DNA of 32,852 nucleotides from Oscillospiraceae bacterium (GTDB lineage: Bacteria; Bacillota; Clostridia; Oscillospirales; Oscillospiraceae): NCBI GenBank assembly GCA_017440525.1, contig JAFSHB010000006.1:1-32852 (forward strand), in the 5' to 3' direction. Of this stretch, positions 8,821-16,871 are shown one piece after another. The notes beneath the pieces were generated by a model, which saw nothing but the letters and a program-made list of their open reading frames with translations, did not search any database and had not been told where the DNA came from. The translations under genes and the position numbers were made by a program. Numbering within the stretch: the stretch's first letter is position 1; each line of letters begins with the position of its first letter.

Positions 8821-11223
8821 TTATTCGCCCGCGGAATAGTCGGTGAATTCCACGGTGATCATGGTGCCTCTTGGCACCTGTGTGCCTGCCGGGATATCCT
8901 GATAGGTCGCGGTGACATTGGGGTCGTGCTTATTGGCACCGGTGATCAGCATATACAGGCCGTTGGTCGTGATCAGATAGTTGGCATTGTTCAGGTTATA
9001 GGTCAAAACATCGGGCACCGTCACAAGATCTGTAGGCGCCGACTGGTTGAAGTACAGCACGACCTCTGACTTGCCGGGGATCGATGCGCCTGCGGCAGGC
9101 AGCTGATCCATGATGGTCGCGCCCTCGCCCACCACACGGTAGGTCAGATCCTTCTTCTCCAGCTCGATGGCGGCCTCCGCCTCTGTCATGCCCACAAGGT
9201 CGGGCATGGTATGCTCGATCAGATTCAGATCCGCTTCGGAATAGACAGGGTCGATCCCAAGGTACGGGAGCACATCCGCCATGATGGATGCTACCACCGG
9301 CGCGGCATTGGCACCGCCGCCGATCATATCGTTGGTCTCTTTGTTGGGCGTATCCAGCGCCACGAGGACCACATACTTCGGATCGTTGATCGGCGCGACC
9401 CCGATGAAGGAGCAGATCTTATCATCGACCAGCTTGCCATATTCATCGAACACATCCATCTTTTCCGAGGTGCCGGTCTTGCCGCCCACACGGAATCCGG
9501 GGACCTTTGCCTTGCTGGCCGTGCCGTCAGTCACCACATGCTCCATCATCTCGCGCATGGTGGCGGAGGTCTTCTCACTGATGACCTGCCGCAGGACGGT
9601 GGGCTCATTTTTCACGACGGTATTGCCCTCAGCATCGATCACTTCGCTGACGATATAGGGCTCCATCAGGTAGCCGCCGTTGACCACGGCTGCCACAGCT
9701 CTCACCAGCTGGATCGGTGTGATCTTAAAGGTCTGACCGAAGGTGGTGGAGATCATAGACGCCTGAGAGACGCCGCAGAAGTCCGCCTTGGGGAAGAACA
9801 GGCCGGAGGCTTCACCGGGAAGATCAACACCGGTGCGCTCCAGGAAGCCGAAGTCCTTGATATAGTTGTAGAAGGTCTCATCGCCCATACGCACGCCCAT
9901 GGCGGCAAAGGCCGGGTTGCAGGAGCCGCCCAGCGCCTCCATGGTGCTGAGATCTCCGTGGCCCACCAGCTTCCAGCAGTCCACAGGCTGATCGCGGTTG
10001 GCGAACACATGGCCCGTGCCCTCGCAGTGGAAATGATCGTTCACAGACACCGCACCGCAGTCCAGAGCCGCAGACAGGGTGATCAGCTTGAAGGTAGAGC
10101 CCGGCTCATAGCCGTCGGACACACAGCGGTTTCGCCACTGGCGCAGGCGGGCCGCCGCGATCGCAGCATTGTACTCCGCCATGGAATCCCGATATGCCTG
10201 AGACTCATCATCGATCAGGAGCGCACGCTGATACTGATCCTCCAATTCTCTGCGGAGCTCTTCATCGTAGACCTCCTGATAGTTGTTCGGATCGTAGCTC
10301 CCCAGCGTAGCCATACCGACGATCTCACCGGTATCCACATCCATCACCACGCCGAATGCACCGTTTTTCACATCGTAGCGCGCCATGGCCTCTTCCAGAT
10401 TCTTTTCCAAATAATACTGCACGGTCACATCCAATGTCAATACCAGAGAATTGCCATCGGTGGCATCGTAGTATTTTTCATAGGTATAGAGCATCTCCGC
10501 ATTGTGGTTGCCCTTGGTGGTGATGATCGCACCTGCCGTGCCGGTCAGGGTGGCGTCATAGTAGGCCTCCAGCCCTTCGGCGCCCACATTGTCCGTCCGC
10601 ACGAAACCCATGATCTGCCCTGCCAGAGAACCGTAGGGATAGTAGCGCTGGCTGTCCATCTCCAGATTGACAAGACCTGTCAGATCATGCTCATTGATAA
10701 AATCACGGACCTTCTGCGCCGTCTCCTCCGGGACCTTGCGCTTGACGATCTTATAGTAGTATGCCACATCGGCCGCCTGCTCACGGATGAAATCCTGATC
10801 CACATCCAGGATCTCGCTGAGGCCCTTGGCGATATAGGCAGCAGAGCGGTCGGCATTATAGTCCTCATCGCCCTTGATGCGATGCTCCTCCTCTTCCTTC
10901 TCCGCCCGCGCGATGGCATTGGGGTCGAGGAAGATCGTCTCCACCGTAGCGGAGGAGGCCATGATATTCATATTCCTGTCGTAGATCGCACCGCGGTCAG
11001 CCGTCAGGACCATGCTCCTGGTCTGGTTCTGGATCGCCATCTCCTCATACTTATCATGATCGACGATCATCAGGTTGTACAGCACTGCGATCAGCGGGAT
11101 AAAAAGAACGATACCACACAAGATCATCATGATCAATGTGCGGCTCAATATGGTCCTGTTGGCCCGCTCGGAAGCAGTCTCTTTTCGTTCATTCGGTATC
11201 GGTCTGCGGATCTTTCTTGCCAT
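8821..11223 (-). CDS. ftsI: Class B penicillin-binding protein (SpoVD/FtsI type) with PASTA domains
   Basis: This is a septal D,D-transpeptidase of 800 residues. A basic tail precedes one membrane span (about 28-52). The N-terminal PBP dimerisation domain begins at the ADRGAIYDRN motif (75-83) and contains an acidic, coiled-coil-prone insert at about 105-160. The transpeptidase domain has the catalytic STFK (Ser376, Lys379), SCN (434-436) and KTGTSE (582-587). Two PASTA-like repeats follow, at about 678-735 and 740-796. B. subtilis PBP2B has two PASTA domains and SpoVD has one. Only one class B PBP gene is in this cluster, so it may serve division, sporulation or both. The SD AAGGAA precedes the ATG at 11223, and a strong hairpin separates it from ftsL. 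Confidence 0.93.
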   Translation of the reverse strand: MARKIRRPIPNERKETASERANRTILSRTLIMMILCGIVLFIPLIAVLYNLMIVDHDKYEEMAIQNQTRSMVLTADRGAIYDRNMNIMASSATVETIFLDPNAIARAEKEEEEHRIKGDEDYNADRSAAYIAKGLSEILDVDQDFIREQAADVAYYYKIVKRKVPEETAQKVRDFINEHDLTGLVNLEMDSQRYYPYGSLAGQIMGFVRTDNVGAEGLEAYYDATLTGTAGAIITTKGNHNAEMLYTYEKYYDATDGNSLVLTLDVTVQYYLEKNLEEAMARYDVKNGAFGVVMDVDTGEIVGMATLGSYDPNNYQEVYDEELRRELEDQYQRALLIDDESQAYRDSMAEYNAAIAAARLRQWRNRCVSDGYEPGSTFKLITLSAALDCGAVSVNDHFHCEGTGHVFANRDQPVDCWKLVGHGDLSTMEALGGSCNPAFAAMGVRMGDETFYNYIKDFGFLERTGVDLPGEASGLFFPKADFCGVSQASMISTTFGQTFKITPIQLVRAVAAVVNGGYLMEPYIVSEVIDAEGNTVVKNEPTVLRQVISEKTSATMREMMEHVVTDGTASKAKVPGFRVGGKTGTSEKMDVFDEYGKLVDDKICSFIGVAPINDPKYVVLVALDTPNKETNDMIGGGANAAPVVASIMADVLPYLGIDPVYSEADLNLIEHTMPDLVGMTEAEAAIELEKKDLTYRVVGEGATIMDQLPAAGASIPGKSEVVLYFNQSAPTDLVTVPDVLTYNLNNANYLITTNGLYMLITGANKHDPNVTATYQDIPAGTQVPRGTMITVEFTDYSAGE

Positions 11224-11240
11224 AGCCGTTCCTTTCTTCC

Positions 11241-11275
11241 AAAAACAAAGGGCGGCGACTTCCGATCGCCGCCCT
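11241..11275 (-). terminator. Intra-operon terminator/attenuator between ftsL and ftsI
   Basis: A perfect 10-bp GC-rich stem (AGGGCGGCGA at 11275-11266 and TCGCCGCCCT at 11258-11249) with a 7-base loop is followed in the direction of transcription by a U-rich run TTTGTTTTT (11249-11241). It has the form of an intrinsic terminator, yet it stands only 18 bases before the ftsI start, in the middle of the cluster. It could lower expression of the downstream mur genes relative to mraZ-rsmH-ftsL, or protect a processed mRNA end. I see no clear promoter between it and ftsI. Confidence 0.75.
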
Positions 11276-11298
11276 GCCTATTTCATTTTATCGCCCCA

Positions 11299-11820
11299 TC
11301 AGGACAGGTATTCCACCAATCCGCCGGCACTGGTCTCGATCGCGCGGATGATCCGGCTGAAGAGCGTCTCCCGCTTAGTGGAATAGATCTCAGCTTTATC
11401 GCTGCCGACCAGATCCAGATACACGACCTGCTCCCGCTCAGGGACCGCGAGACCCATGGCGCCTGCCTGCTCCTCGATCACATCCAGATCGATGCCGCCT
11501 TCGTAAAGGCTCTCCAGCACCACCTGCTCCTGCCGCAGATCCGACAGCTCGCTCTTCAGACTGCTGACGCGCTCAGAGGCTTCATACAGCTGCACATAGC
11601 CAAAGACCACAAGGATGAGCATACACACCGCCACCATCATGCCGAACACGCTCAAAGGCGCGATCGCCATCCTGGCCTTGACATGTCGGCCGTTGATGAG
11701 CAGAGGACGATCCTCAGGAAGGCCATCGCGCCGGATCTCAGGCGCAGCCGTCTGCGTCAGATAGTTCATATCATATGCCGCAGATCCGTTATACAGCTGA
11801 TCGTTTCTGGTGCGTGCCAT
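11299..11820 (-). CDS. ftsL: FtsL-like divisome protein
   Basis: This is a 173-residue bitopic membrane protein. It has a polar cytoplasmic tail (1-50), a single membrane span (about 53-77, APLSVFGMMVAVCMLILVVF), and an extracellular heptad-like coiled coil (about 78-105, ASERVSSLKSELSDLRQEQ). After that comes the motif DLDVIEEQAGAMGLAVPEREQVVYLDL, which resembles the FtsL/DivIC end segment. FtsL forms a complex with DivIC and DivIB that activates the septal synthase. Primary sequence is poorly conserved, so the call depends on architecture and its place between rsmH and the class B PBP gene. GAGAGGAG precedes the ATG at 11820. Confidence 0.85.
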   Translation of the reverse strand: MARTRNDQLYNGSAAYDMNYLTQTAAPEIRRDGLPEDRPLLINGRHVKARMAIAPLSVFGMMVAVCMLILVVFGYVQLYEASERVSSLKSELSDLRQEQVVLESLYEGGIDLDVIEEQAGAMGLAVPEREQVVYLDLVGSDKAEIYSTKRETLFSRIIRAIETSAGGLVEYLS

Positions 11821-11846
11821 GGGGCAGGCTCCTCTCTTGTGTTAGT

Positions 11847-12779
11847 TTACAGTTTCTCCGCCACGCGGAGCTTGGCGCTCCTTGCTCTGGGGTTTTCCGC
11901 CAGTTCTTCCTCCGTGGAGACGATCGGTTTTTTCGTTAAGATCTTGACCTTCGGCTGATTGCCGCACACACATACCGGGAACTCCGGCGGACAGGTGCAG
12001 CCCCTTGCCGCATTTTGCATCCCGGATTTGACGATGCGGTCCTCCAGAGAGTGGAAGGTGATCACCGCGAGCCTTCCGCCGGGTGCCAGCCGCTCTACTG
12101 CGGCCTTCATCATCCGCTCCACAGAGCCAAGCTCATCATTGACCGCGATTCGAATCGCCTGAAAGCTCCGCTTGGCAGGATGCTGCTTCTCCCGCAGAGC
12201 CTTATTGGGCATGGCCGAACGGATCACATCCACCAGCTCCAGCGTCGTTTGGATCGGAGCCTGTTCCCTTCTTCGCTCGATCGCCGCGGCGATCAAAGGT
12301 GCATAGCGCTCTTCGCCATAGTCGAAGAGGATCCTTCTGAGTTCTTCTCTCGGCCAGCCGTTCACCACATCGTAGGCGCTCAGGGCATCCTGCCTGTTCA
12401 TGCGCATATCCAGCGGGGCGTCCGCCATATAGGAGAAGCCGCGGCTGCCGTCATCGAGCTGCGGTGACGACACGCCAAGATCGAACAGCATGCCATCGAT
12501 CTTTGTGAGGCCCAAGCTGTCCAAAATGGACGCGATCTCGGAAAAATTGCTGTGGACCAGCGTGACACGGTCCAGATAGGGAGCCAGCCGCTCACGGGCC
12601 GCTTCCAGCGCCACCGTATCACGGTCCACGCCGATCAGCCGACCTGTGGTCAGCCGCCGGGCGATCTGGCTCGAGTGCCCGGCACCGCCCAGGGTGCCGT
12701 CAAGATAGATCCCATCGGGCTTGATGTCGAGTGCGTCGATACACTCCTGCAGCAGCACCGAACGATGTACGAACTCCAT
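11847..12779 (-). CDS. rsmH: 16S rRNA (cytosine(1402)-N4)-methyltransferase RsmH
   Basis: RsmH (MraW) methylates N4 of C1402 in the 16S rRNA P site using S-adenosylmethionine. It is 310 residues, as usual. The N-terminal HRSVLLQECIDAL leads to the SAM-binding DGTLGGAGHS (about 28-37). LFDLGVSSPQLDD, RGFSYMADAPLDMRM and ITFHSLEDRIVK are further signature segments. The start ATG shares its A with the last base of the mraZ stop (TGATG), so the two are translationally coupled. Its companion RsmI, which methylates the 2'-O of the same nucleotide, is encoded at 16.9-17.7 kb in this window. Confidence 0.97.
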   Translation of the reverse strand: MEFVHRSVLLQECIDALDIKPDGIYLDGTLGGAGHSSQIARRLTTGRLIGVDRDTVALEAARERLAPYLDRVTLVHSNFSEIASILDSLGLTKIDGMLFDLGVSSPQLDDGSRGFSYMADAPLDMRMNRQDALSAYDVVNGWPREELRRILFDYGEERYAPLIAAAIERRREQAPIQTTLELVDVIRSAMPNKALREKQHPAKRSFQAIRIAVNDELGSVERMMKAAVERLAPGGRLAVITFHSLEDRIVKSGMQNAARGCTCPPEFPVCVCGNQPKVKILTKKPIVSTEEELAENPRARSAKLRVAEKL

Positions 12780-13195
12780 CAGAAGCCAAGCTCCTCCATT
12801 GCTTCCGCCAAGGCCTCAGGTGTCATGGTCTCGGCTTCCAGCCTGTCATATGCTTCACTGTCCCAGATCTCAGCACGGCCGGCCTGTCCGATAAAGATGA
12901 CCTCCTGCTTCAGGCCCGCGTACTTACGAAGGTCGGCGGGGATCATAAAGCGGCCCTGCTTATCCGGTTCACACCTGCACGCGTTGGCGAACACATAGCG
13001 GATCTTTCGAGCCGCAGAGATCGGCAGCGCGTTATACTTTTCCACGATGGCATCCCACCCCTGCTGCGTATAGACGCTCAGGCAGTGATCCAGGCCAAGT
13101 GTGACATAAAAGGCATCTCCCAGCTCCTCACGAAGCTTGGAAGGGACGAACAGACGGCCTTTGGGGTCTACGCTGTGCCGATATTTACCAAACAA
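12779..13195 (-). CDS. mraZ: Transcriptional regulator MraZ
   Basis: MraZ is a double AbrB-fold (SpoVT-like) DNA-binding protein that heads dcw operons and usually binds its own promoter region. The two repeats are clear: HSVDPKGRLFVPSKLRE and CEPDKQGRFMIPADLRK, each with a D-x3-R DNA-contact motif. The reading frame extends upstream to an ATG at 13270. I chose the TTG at 13195 because it gives the family-typical N-terminus M-F-G-K-Y-R-H-S-V-D and has AGGGG 8 bases upstream; the ATG has no good site. This gives 138 residues. If the ATG were used, the protein would have an unusual 25-residue basic extension. Confidence 0.92.
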   Translation of the reverse strand: MFGKYRHSVDPKGRLFVPSKLREELGDAFYVTLGLDHCLSVYTQQGWDAIVEKYNALPISAARKIRYVFANACRCEPDKQGRFMIPADLRKYAGLKQEVIFIGQAGRAEIWDSEAYDRLEAETMTPEALAEAMEELGF

Positions 13196-13304
13196 AGACC
13201 TCACCCCTCTGCCATCGGTCAGTCTGCTCCATTTTCGCTCCACCAGCGGCAGCAAACTTTCCACTTTCATCTTTTTCGCGCCATTTTACACCACGCGTAA
13301 CTAC

Positions 13305-13333
13305 ACTATACTCTATTTTCGCTCGAAATGCAA
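13305..13333 (-). promoter_or_regulatory. Promoter of the dcw operon (before mraZ)
   Basis: On the minus strand a -10 box TATAGT (13310-13305, 5 of 6 matches) lies 17 bases from a weak -35 box TTGCAT (13333-13328). The predicted start is near 13298, giving a leader of about 100 bases. The leader has several TGG-containing segments (between 13210 and 13290) at irregular spacing. They might be MraZ contacts but do not form the regular 10-base array known from E. coli. Confidence 0.55.
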
Positions 13334-13430
13334 TCCCCTAATGGTATTTTATTTCAAAAAAATCCATGTTTTTTCCTGCAAATTCATAGGTTTTCACGAT
13401 TTTCAAACATTTGTTCGATAGTTCGTATCA

Positions 13431-13466
13431 ACAATGCCCCTCCGAGATATCCCGGAAGGGCATTGT
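13431..13466 (-). terminator. Hairpin after the clpC-type gene
   Basis: ACAATGCCC (13431-13439) pairs with GGGCATTGT (13458-13466), and TCCG/CGGA continue the stem inside after a C-A mismatch. It begins immediately after the stop codon of the clpC-type gene. The U-tract on the minus strand is poor (TTGAT), so termination may be inefficient or only 3'-end protection. The region 13271-13430 otherwise holds only the mraZ promoter and AT-rich sequence. Confidence 0.55.
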
Positions 13467-15824
13467 TCAAGCTCCCTGCACCACCGGATGACCGTCGAGC
13501 ACCCTGACGAAGAGCTTGTCATATTTGCCTTTCAGCAGTTTTTCCGCCACCTGTGTCTCGATCTGACTGCGGATCGTCCTGCGGATCTCTCTGGCCCCGC
13601 CATCCCCGTGCAGACAGCATCCTGCGATCGCATCCGCCACCGCACAGTCGATCTGCAGCGATACACCGGCATGCTGTGCCCTGCGCGCAGTCTTCTCCAA
13701 TTCCCGCTCCGCGATCGCCCGCAGTGCATCCATATCCAGCGCCTTGAACTCCACCACACAGTCCAGCCGCCCCAGGAATTCCGGTGAGAAAAAGTCCTTC
13801 AGCGCTCGTTTCGCACCGGCAGGCGCACCACTTCCGAGAAATCCCACCTGCTCCATGGCGTGGCTGCCGCTCCCCAGATTGGAGGTCATTACGATGATGG
13901 CATTTCGGAAATTCACATGCCGCCCCATGGCATCGGTCAAAACACCGTCCTCCATGACCTGCAGCAGCAATCCCAGCACATCCCGGTGCGCCTTCTCCAC
14001 TTCGTCCAGCAGGACCACGCAATAGGGCCTGCGGCGGACCTTTTCCGTCAGCTCGCCGCCCTCTCCGTGACCCACATAGCCGGGAGGCGCACCGATCAGA
14101 CGGGAGACGGCGTGCTGCTCCATGAATTCCGACATATCCAGCCGCACCATGGCATCCGTGCTCCCAAACACAGTCTCCGCCAAAGCCTTGCACAGCGCCG
14201 TCTTGCCCACACCGGTAGGCCCAAGGAACAGCATGGATGCCACAGGCCGGTCCGCATCGGCAAGCCCCAGTCTCCCCCGGGAGACGGCAGATGCAACAGC
14301 CTGCGCCGCATGAGGCTGCCCAAAGACTTTTTGCCGAAGCTTCTCCTCCAACTGTGCCAGTTGTTCTTTGTCCGAGCTGCTCACTCTCCCCACCGGCACA
14401 CCGGTGCGGCGCGCGATCACAAGCGCGATATCTTCTGCATCCAAAACGGTCTTTCCAAAGAGCGTGCGCTGCTGCCGCGCCAGATGCTGCAGGCGATCCC
14501 GCAGCGCTGCCGCCTGCTCGAAGCGGTCCTCCCGCACCGCCATGGTCAGCTCCGCGTGGAGCTGCCGTCTGGTGTCCTCCGAGGTGCTGTCGCCCCTTCT
14601 GCGTCCGGCGGCGACTGATGCCGCCTCGTCGAGGACATCCACCGCCTTGTCCGGCAGAAAGTGGTCACAAAGATAGCGGCAGCTCAGCTCCACTGCCGCC
14701 TGCATGGCTTCCGGCGCGATACGGATCTTATGATGCTTCTCCAGCCCCGGGCGGAGCCCCTCCAGCATGGCAAGCGTCTCCTGCCTGGAGGGCTCCCTGA
14801 CGGTGACAGGGCGAAAACGCCGCTCCAGCGCCGCATCCTTTTCGATGTGCTTGCGGTATTCCTCCAGCGTGGTCGCACCCAGCACCTGGATCTCACCGCG
14901 CCCCAACGCAGGCTTCAGCAGGTTGGCCGCATCGATCGCGCCCTCTGCCGAGCCTGCGCCCACCAGCGTATGCATCTCATCGACGAACAAGATCACATTG
15001 CCGCAGCGGCGGATCTCCGCAAGGATATCCCGCACCCGCTCTTCAAATTCTCCGCGGTATTTCGTGCCGGCCAGTACACTTGCCATATCCAGCCGGAGCA
15101 GCCGCCGACCCTGCAGCTGCTCCGGCACACGGCCTGCCGCCATACACTGGGCCAAGCCCTCCGCCACCGCCGTCTTGCCCACACCGGGCTCCCCGACCAG
15201 CGCAGGGTTGTTCTTATTCTTTCGGCATAAGATCCCGATCACCATATCGATCTCCTGCTGTCTGCCGATCACAGGATCCATATCCGACGCCCGTTCCACC
15301 ATATCATCACAAAATTGCTCCAAAAGCCGCATGGGCTGTCTCCTTTCCGCCACGGTCTCCGTGACACCGACCAGATCTAGATAAAGATCTGTAAAGATAC
15401 AGTTTGGGTCTGTTCCGTTTTCCCGCAGGAGCCGTACCCCGCAGGCATCTTCTCTGCGAAGGAGCGACAGCAGGAGGTCCTCCGGCTCTATCCGGCAGCG
15501 TCCGAACTGCCGTGCGTTCCTTGCGCTGTCCCGCAGGATCTGCCGCATATTCCGCGAGAGCCCCTGCGGCAGCGGCAGATACGGCACGCCTTGCGGCAGC
15601 AGACTGCGGACCGCCTCCGCATCCCAGCCGAACCGGAGCAGGAGCCGATACGCTTCAGAGTTTTTTCGAGCCAGCAGCCCCAACAGCAGATGCTCGCTCC
15701 CCACATGACTGTGGCCGAGACTGACCGCCTCACATCTGGCCTGCACCAGTGTCCGCTCCGCTTCCGCATCCAGTGTCACCCGAACGATACGACCACCACC
15801 TTTTCTCTGGAAAACTTTTCCCAC
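13467..15824 (-). CDS. clpC: ClpC-type AAA+ unfoldase
   Basis: This is a 785-residue Hsp100 ATPase. An N-terminal Clp repeat domain (about 15-150, GHSHVGSEHLLLGLL) precedes the first AAA+ module, which has Walker A GEPGVGKT (211-218) and Walker B ILFVDE (278-283). A short UVR-like middle segment (about 425-455) follows. The second AAA+ module has GPTGVGKT (535-542) and VVLLDE (603-608). The tripeptide VGF at 660-662 is in the place of the ClpP-docking loop, so it probably feeds ClpP. The usual ctsR-mcsA-mcsB partners are not adjacent and no CtsR repeat is seen upstream. The frame opens at a GTG (15824) with only a weak ribosome site; the exact start is uncertain. Confidence 0.9.
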   Translation of the reverse strand: MGKVFQRKGGGRIVRVTLDAEAERTLVQARCEAVSLGHSHVGSEHLLLGLLARKNSEAYRLLLRFGWDAEAVRSLLPQGVPYLPLPQGLSRNMRQILRDSARNARQFGRCRIEPEDLLLSLLRREDACGVRLLRENGTDPNCIFTDLYLDLVGVTETVAERRQPMRLLEQFCDDMVERASDMDPVIGRQQEIDMVIGILCRKNKNNPALVGEPGVGKTAVAEGLAQCMAAGRVPEQLQGRRLLRLDMASVLAGTKYRGEFEERVRDILAEIRRCGNVILFVDEMHTLVGAGSAEGAIDAANLLKPALGRGEIQVLGATTLEEYRKHIEKDAALERRFRPVTVREPSRQETLAMLEGLRPGLEKHHKIRIAPEAMQAAVELSCRYLCDHFLPDKAVDVLDEAASVAAGRRRGDSTSEDTRRQLHAELTMAVREDRFEQAAALRDRLQHLARQQRTLFGKTVLDAEDIALVIARRTGVPVGRVSSSDKEQLAQLEEKLRQKVFGQPHAAQAVASAVSRGRLGLADADRPVASMLFLGPTGVGKTALCKALAETVFGSTDAMVRLDMSEFMEQHAVSRLIGAPPGYVGHGEGGELTEKVRRRPYCVVLLDEVEKAHRDVLGLLLQVMEDGVLTDAMGRHVNFRNAIIVMTSNLGSGSHAMEQVGFLGSGAPAGAKRALKDFFSPEFLGRLDCVVEFKALDMDALRAIAERELEKTARRAQHAGVSLQIDCAVADAIAGCCLHGDGGAREIRRTIRSQIETQVAEKLLKGKYDKLFVRVLDGHPVVQGA

Positions 15825-15867
15825 TAAGAGCCGGATCTATACCTTTTTGCATTTCCTGATAATTTCA

Positions 15868-15896
15868 TTTGCATTTTTGAAAAAACATGATAGAAT
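15868..15896 (+). promoter_or_regulatory. Promoter of the ferredoxin gene
   Basis: A -35 box TTTGCA (15868-15873) is 17 bases from a -10 box TAGAAT (15891-15896). The -10 box is preceded by TG plus one base, an extended -10 that can compensate for the weak -35. The start of transcription would be near 15903, leaving a short leader with GGAGGTG before the ATG at 15931. Confidence 0.65.
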
Positions 15897-15930
15897 GGAC
15901 TTGCAAAAAATAATATGGAGGTGTCTATCC

Positions 15931-16101
15931 ATGGCATATGTTATCACTGATGCTTGCGTCAGCTGCGGTACCTGCGCTGATGCCTGCCCCCTGAGCGCTA
16001 TCGCTGAAGGCGACGGCAAGTACGTCATCGACGCTGATGTCTGCGTCGATTGCGGTACCTGCGCCGGCGAATGCCCCACCGAAGCTATCGTGGAAGGCTG
16101 A
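15931..16101 (+). CDS. 2[4Fe-4S] clostridial-type ferredoxin
   Basis: This is a 56-residue low-potential electron carrier of the cytoplasm. It consists of two halves, each with the cluster-binding motif CxxCxxCxxxCP: CVSCGTCADACP near residues 9-20 and CVDCGTCAGECP near residues 38-49. The arrangement is the ancient duplicated bacterial ferredoxin with two cubane clusters. In anaerobes such proteins take electrons from pyruvate:ferredoxin oxidoreductase and feed hydrogenase or other acceptors, but no partner gene is adjacent. GGAGGTG lies 8 bases before the ATG. It appears to be a single-gene unit, with its own promoter and a strong terminator directly after it. Confidence 0.96.
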   Translation: MAYVITDACVSCGTCADACPLSAIAEGDGKYVIDADVCVDCGTCAGECPTEAIVEG

Positions 16102-16115
16102 TTCGTCACTACATC

Positions 16116-16145
16116 AAAAAGCCTGTGCTCACGCACAGGCTTTTT
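16116..16145 (+). terminator. Intrinsic terminator after the ferredoxin gene
   Basis: GCCTGTGC (16121-16128) and GCACAGGC (16133-16140) form a perfect 8-bp stem with loop TCAC, flanked by A5 before and T5 after (16141-16145). The flanking A and T runs make it functional on either strand. Confidence 0.9.
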
Positions 16146-16168
16146 GCCTATGGAAAGGAGGGCACTCG

Positions 16169-16867
16169 ATGGAAACGCTTTGGAACGGCGTGTGCATGGA
16201 AGACAGTCTCTTCCGGCTGGGCACGGATTCGGTCGCCTGTGCATGGTTCGCCAAATTTCCAAAAAGCGCCAAGGTCTGCGATCTTGGCTGCGGCAGCGGC
16301 GCGATCGCCCTGATGCTGCTGGCGAGCGACCCTTCTTTGACCCTCACCGGCATCGAGCTGATGCCCCGGGCCGCCCAAACAGCCAAAGAGAATGCCGCAC
16401 GCAACGGGCTCCCATTCACCGTCATAGAGGGCGATCTCCGCAAGATCCGCGACCTCCTGCCCGCAGGCTCTATGGATGGCGTCATCTCCAATCCCCCCTA
16501 TTTTCCCGTAGGCAGCGGCGCTGCCGCAAAGGGAGAGCTTGCACAGGCCCGCAGTGAAGAGACCTGCACCCTGTCACAGCTGACTGCCGCCATGGGATGG
16601 CTCCTGAAAACAGGCGGCAGAGCTGTGGTCGTCCACCGGCCGGAACGGCTGGCGGAGCTGATCTTCCATCTGAAGCAGGAGCAGTTAGAGCCCAAACGCA
16701 TCCGCTTCGTCCGCCACAGACTGGAGAGCCCCGTGAGCCTCGTTTTGCTGGAAGCCAGAAAGGGCGGTAGGCCCGGACTTCAATATGAACACGATCTGAT
16801 CCTCTTTGACGATCAAGGAGAGACAGAAGAATATAAAAGAATGTACCACCGACACACAAAGGAGTGA
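16169..16867 (+). CDS. tRNA1(Val) (adenine-37-N6)-methyltransferase-like protein (TrmN6/YabB family)
   Basis: This is a SAM-dependent methyltransferase of 232 residues. Motif I is CDLGCGSGAIAL (37-48), the acidic end of strand 2 is GIELMP (61-66), and the catalytic motif of N6-adenine enzymes is NPPYF (108-112). These match the TrmN6/YabB family, which modifies A37 of tRNA1(Val). The start at 16169 follows AAAGGAGG; the longer frame from 16037 runs back over the ferredoxin gene and was rejected. rsmI begins 4 bases after its stop. The order trmN6-like, rsmI, abrB is also seen in Bacillus (yabB, yabC, abrB), which supports the assignment. The exact target RNA is inferred from family membership. 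Confidence 0.88.
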   Translation: METLWNGVCMEDSLFRLGTDSVACAWFAKFPKSAKVCDLGCGSGAIALMLLASDPSLTLTGIELMPRAAQTAKENAARNGLPFTVIEGDLRKIRDLLPAGSMDGVISNPPYFPVGSGAAAKGELAQARSEETCTLSQLTAAMGWLLKTGGRAVVVHRPERLAELIFHLKQEQLEPKRIRFVRHRLESPVSLVLLEARKGGRPGLQYEHDLILFDDQGETEEYKRMYHRHTKE

Positions 16868-16871
16868 CACC

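Noticed and set aside
7364..8839. Plus-strand open frame of 491 codons
   Set aside because: Exact antisense shadow of murE.
9211..11958. Plus-strand open frame of 915 codons
   Set aside because: It lies antisense to the ftsI/spoVD, ftsL and rsmH genes. His/Ile/Leu/Asp-rich composition and lack of a ribosome site show it is a codon-bias shadow of GC-rich genes.
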